Of a stretch of 5,981 nt of DNA, positions 5,182-5,981 are shown in pieces. The stretch is from an uncultured Lachnoanaerobaculum sp. GTDB taxonomy: Bacteria; Bacillota; Clostridia; Lachnospirales; Lachnospiraceae. Within the stretch, counting starts at the first letter, position 1. Each line of letters starts with the position of its first letter. The stretch is taken from NCBI GenBank assembly GCA_938041725.1, contig CALISX010000406.1, positions 1 to 5,981 of the forward strand, read 5' to 3'. The notes under the pieces were generated by a model. The model made no database searches, was not told the DNA's origin, and worked only from the letters and a program-made list of their open reading frames with translations. A program made the translations under genes and the position numbers.

Positions 5182-5981
5182 TCACTTTAACGCTGCAAAA
5201 TATTCCTGCCGGAGTGCTTTCGCCTCGGGAACAAATTCCATGGCCCCCCAGCAATGCATCATCCCTTTTCCAACATGGATCTTCAAAGGCACATCATATT
5301 TTTTACAGGCTGCCTTCATTGTCTGAAGATAGGCAATCATAACCTCTCTGGTTCCATAGAAAATCTCAATGGGTGGAAATCCCCTAAGATCATATAAAAC
5401 AGGGCTTAATAAATACGCCTCCTTTTCGAAAGCAAGCACCGGCGCAATATTTACAAAGAAACCCGGCGGGATCAGCACATCTTTTTTTGCCAGCTTCTCC
5501 ATCTTTTTCATTTGGGAAGGGCTGGGGGGCACCTGCAGCCCCGGGGACTGGAGCACCAGTTTTCCCGGCAAGGGAATATCAATGCCCTTTTCTTTTATGT
5601 ATACACATAGGGACAGGGCCTGGCCTCCTCCAGAGGATGTGCCAAAAATGCGTATATCCTCCCCCTCATAATGCTTTAGCATTTCCTGATATACCTGACA
5701 GGTGGCAGAAAGGGTCTCTGCCAGCCTATACTCCGGCGCCATGGGATACAGAGGAAACCAAACCTGGGCATTGCAATGTTTGGCAATCTGTCCGCAGAGA
5801 ATCAAATCTCCAGAATCCGGCGGCAGAATATACCCGCCCCCAAACAAATACAGCACCGCCTTTTGGGGAGACACCCCCTTAACCCCAACCACATAGCAGT
5901 TTGTTCCCTCAATCTGTCTTTGCTCTATGTCAAATTCCTGCATCTTACGGTAGGGAACCTTCAAGGGCTTTTTTTGCTTTT
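5182..5981 (-). CDS. Alpha/beta hydrolase, hormone-sensitive-lipase type (5' end probably outside window)
   Basis: A predicted cytoplasmic serine esterase or carboxylesterase-like enzyme of the Abhydrolase_3 group; substrate unknown. Numbering from the TTG at 5964: the oxyanion region reads LFGGGY (40-45), where the family usually has HGGG. YPMAPEYRLAETL (73-85) matches the family's Y-x-APE block. The nucleophile elbow GTSSG (108-112) gives Ser110. GTREV (204-208) offers Glu207 as the acid, and GMMHCW (234-239) offers His237. The frame stays open to the window edge (..KQKKPLKVPYRK). Neither the TTG at 5962-5964 nor the ATG at 5941-5943 has a convincing ribosome binding site, and family members usually carry more N-terminal residues, so the true start probably lies beyond 5981. 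The stop TGA is at 5182-5184. No signal peptide or membrane segment is visible in the part seen. It is separated from rmlA by 198 bp and a promoter, so a role in rhamnose synthesis is not implied. Confidence 0.82.
   Translation of the reverse strand, partial: KQKKPLKVPYRKMQEFDIEQRQIEGTNCYVVGVKGVSPQKAVLYLFGGGYILPPDSGDLILCGQIAKHCNAQVWFPLYPMAPEYRLAETLSATCQVYQEMLKHYEGEDIRIFGTSSGGGQALSLCVYIKEKGIDIPLPGKLVLQSPGLQVPPSPSQMKKMEKLAKKDVLIPPGFFVNIAPVLAFEKEAYLLSPVLYDLRGFPPIEIFYGTREVMIAYLQTMKAACKKYDVPLKIHVGKGMMHCWGAMEFVPEAKALRQEYFAALK

Noticed and set aside
5960..5981. Plus-strand terminator suggested by the run of T at 5969-5975
   Set aside because: No stem precedes the T-run on the plus strand, and on the minus strand it reads as lysine codons of the hydrolase.

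Overview
The window reads as an ordinary chromosomal stretch from a Clostridia-type Firmicute, most likely a Lachnospiraceae relative. The evidence is the protein style of GlmM, RmlA, RmlB and LeuA, strong GGAGG-type ribosome binding sites, roughly balanced base composition, and tightly packed genes. That placement comes from remembered family resemblance, not from a search. Every recognisable gene is on the minus strand, so transcription runs from high to low coordinates.

Layout in transcription order: (1) 5981-5182, an alpha/beta hydrolase of the hormone-sensitive-lipase type whose 5' end probably lies outside the window. (2) 5181-4984, a 198-bp intergenic region with a good sigma-A-like promoter (-35 at 5102-5107, -10 at 5079-5084, 17-bp spacer). 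A 12-bp tandem direct repeat lies upstream of the promoter, and an 8-bp inverted repeat plus a second GC-rich stem lie in the presumed leader. (3) 4983-4096 rmlA, 3998-2976 rmlB, 2979-2119 rmlD: the dTDP-sugar genes. (4) 2114-756 glmM. (5) 713-1, the N-terminal 237 residues of leuA (2-isopropylmalate synthase), cut by the window edge just before its expected HxH metal-binding motif.

RmlA, RmlB and RmlD catalyse steps 1, 2 and 4 of dTDP-L-rhamnose synthesis from glucose-1-phosphate and dTTP. Step 3, the RmlC epimerase, is absent from the window. The place where rmlC often sits (between rmlA and rmlB) is a 97-bp gap with imperfect repeats and small competing hairpins. rmlB and rmlD overlap by 4 bp, and rmlD and glmM are 4 bp apart, so these three look translationally coupled. 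GlmM makes glucosamine-1-phosphate for UDP-GlcNAc, so rmlA-rmlB-rmlD-glmM forms a cell-envelope sugar-nucleotide supply unit. leuA follows 42 bp later and is metabolically unrelated (leucine biosynthesis), yet looks like part of the same transcript.

I see no RNA genes, mobile elements, CRISPR arrays or phage genes, and no evidence of a new system. What merits a second look is the regulatory DNA ahead of rmlA, the missing rmlC, the leuA linkage, and the altered oxyanion motif in the hydrolase.
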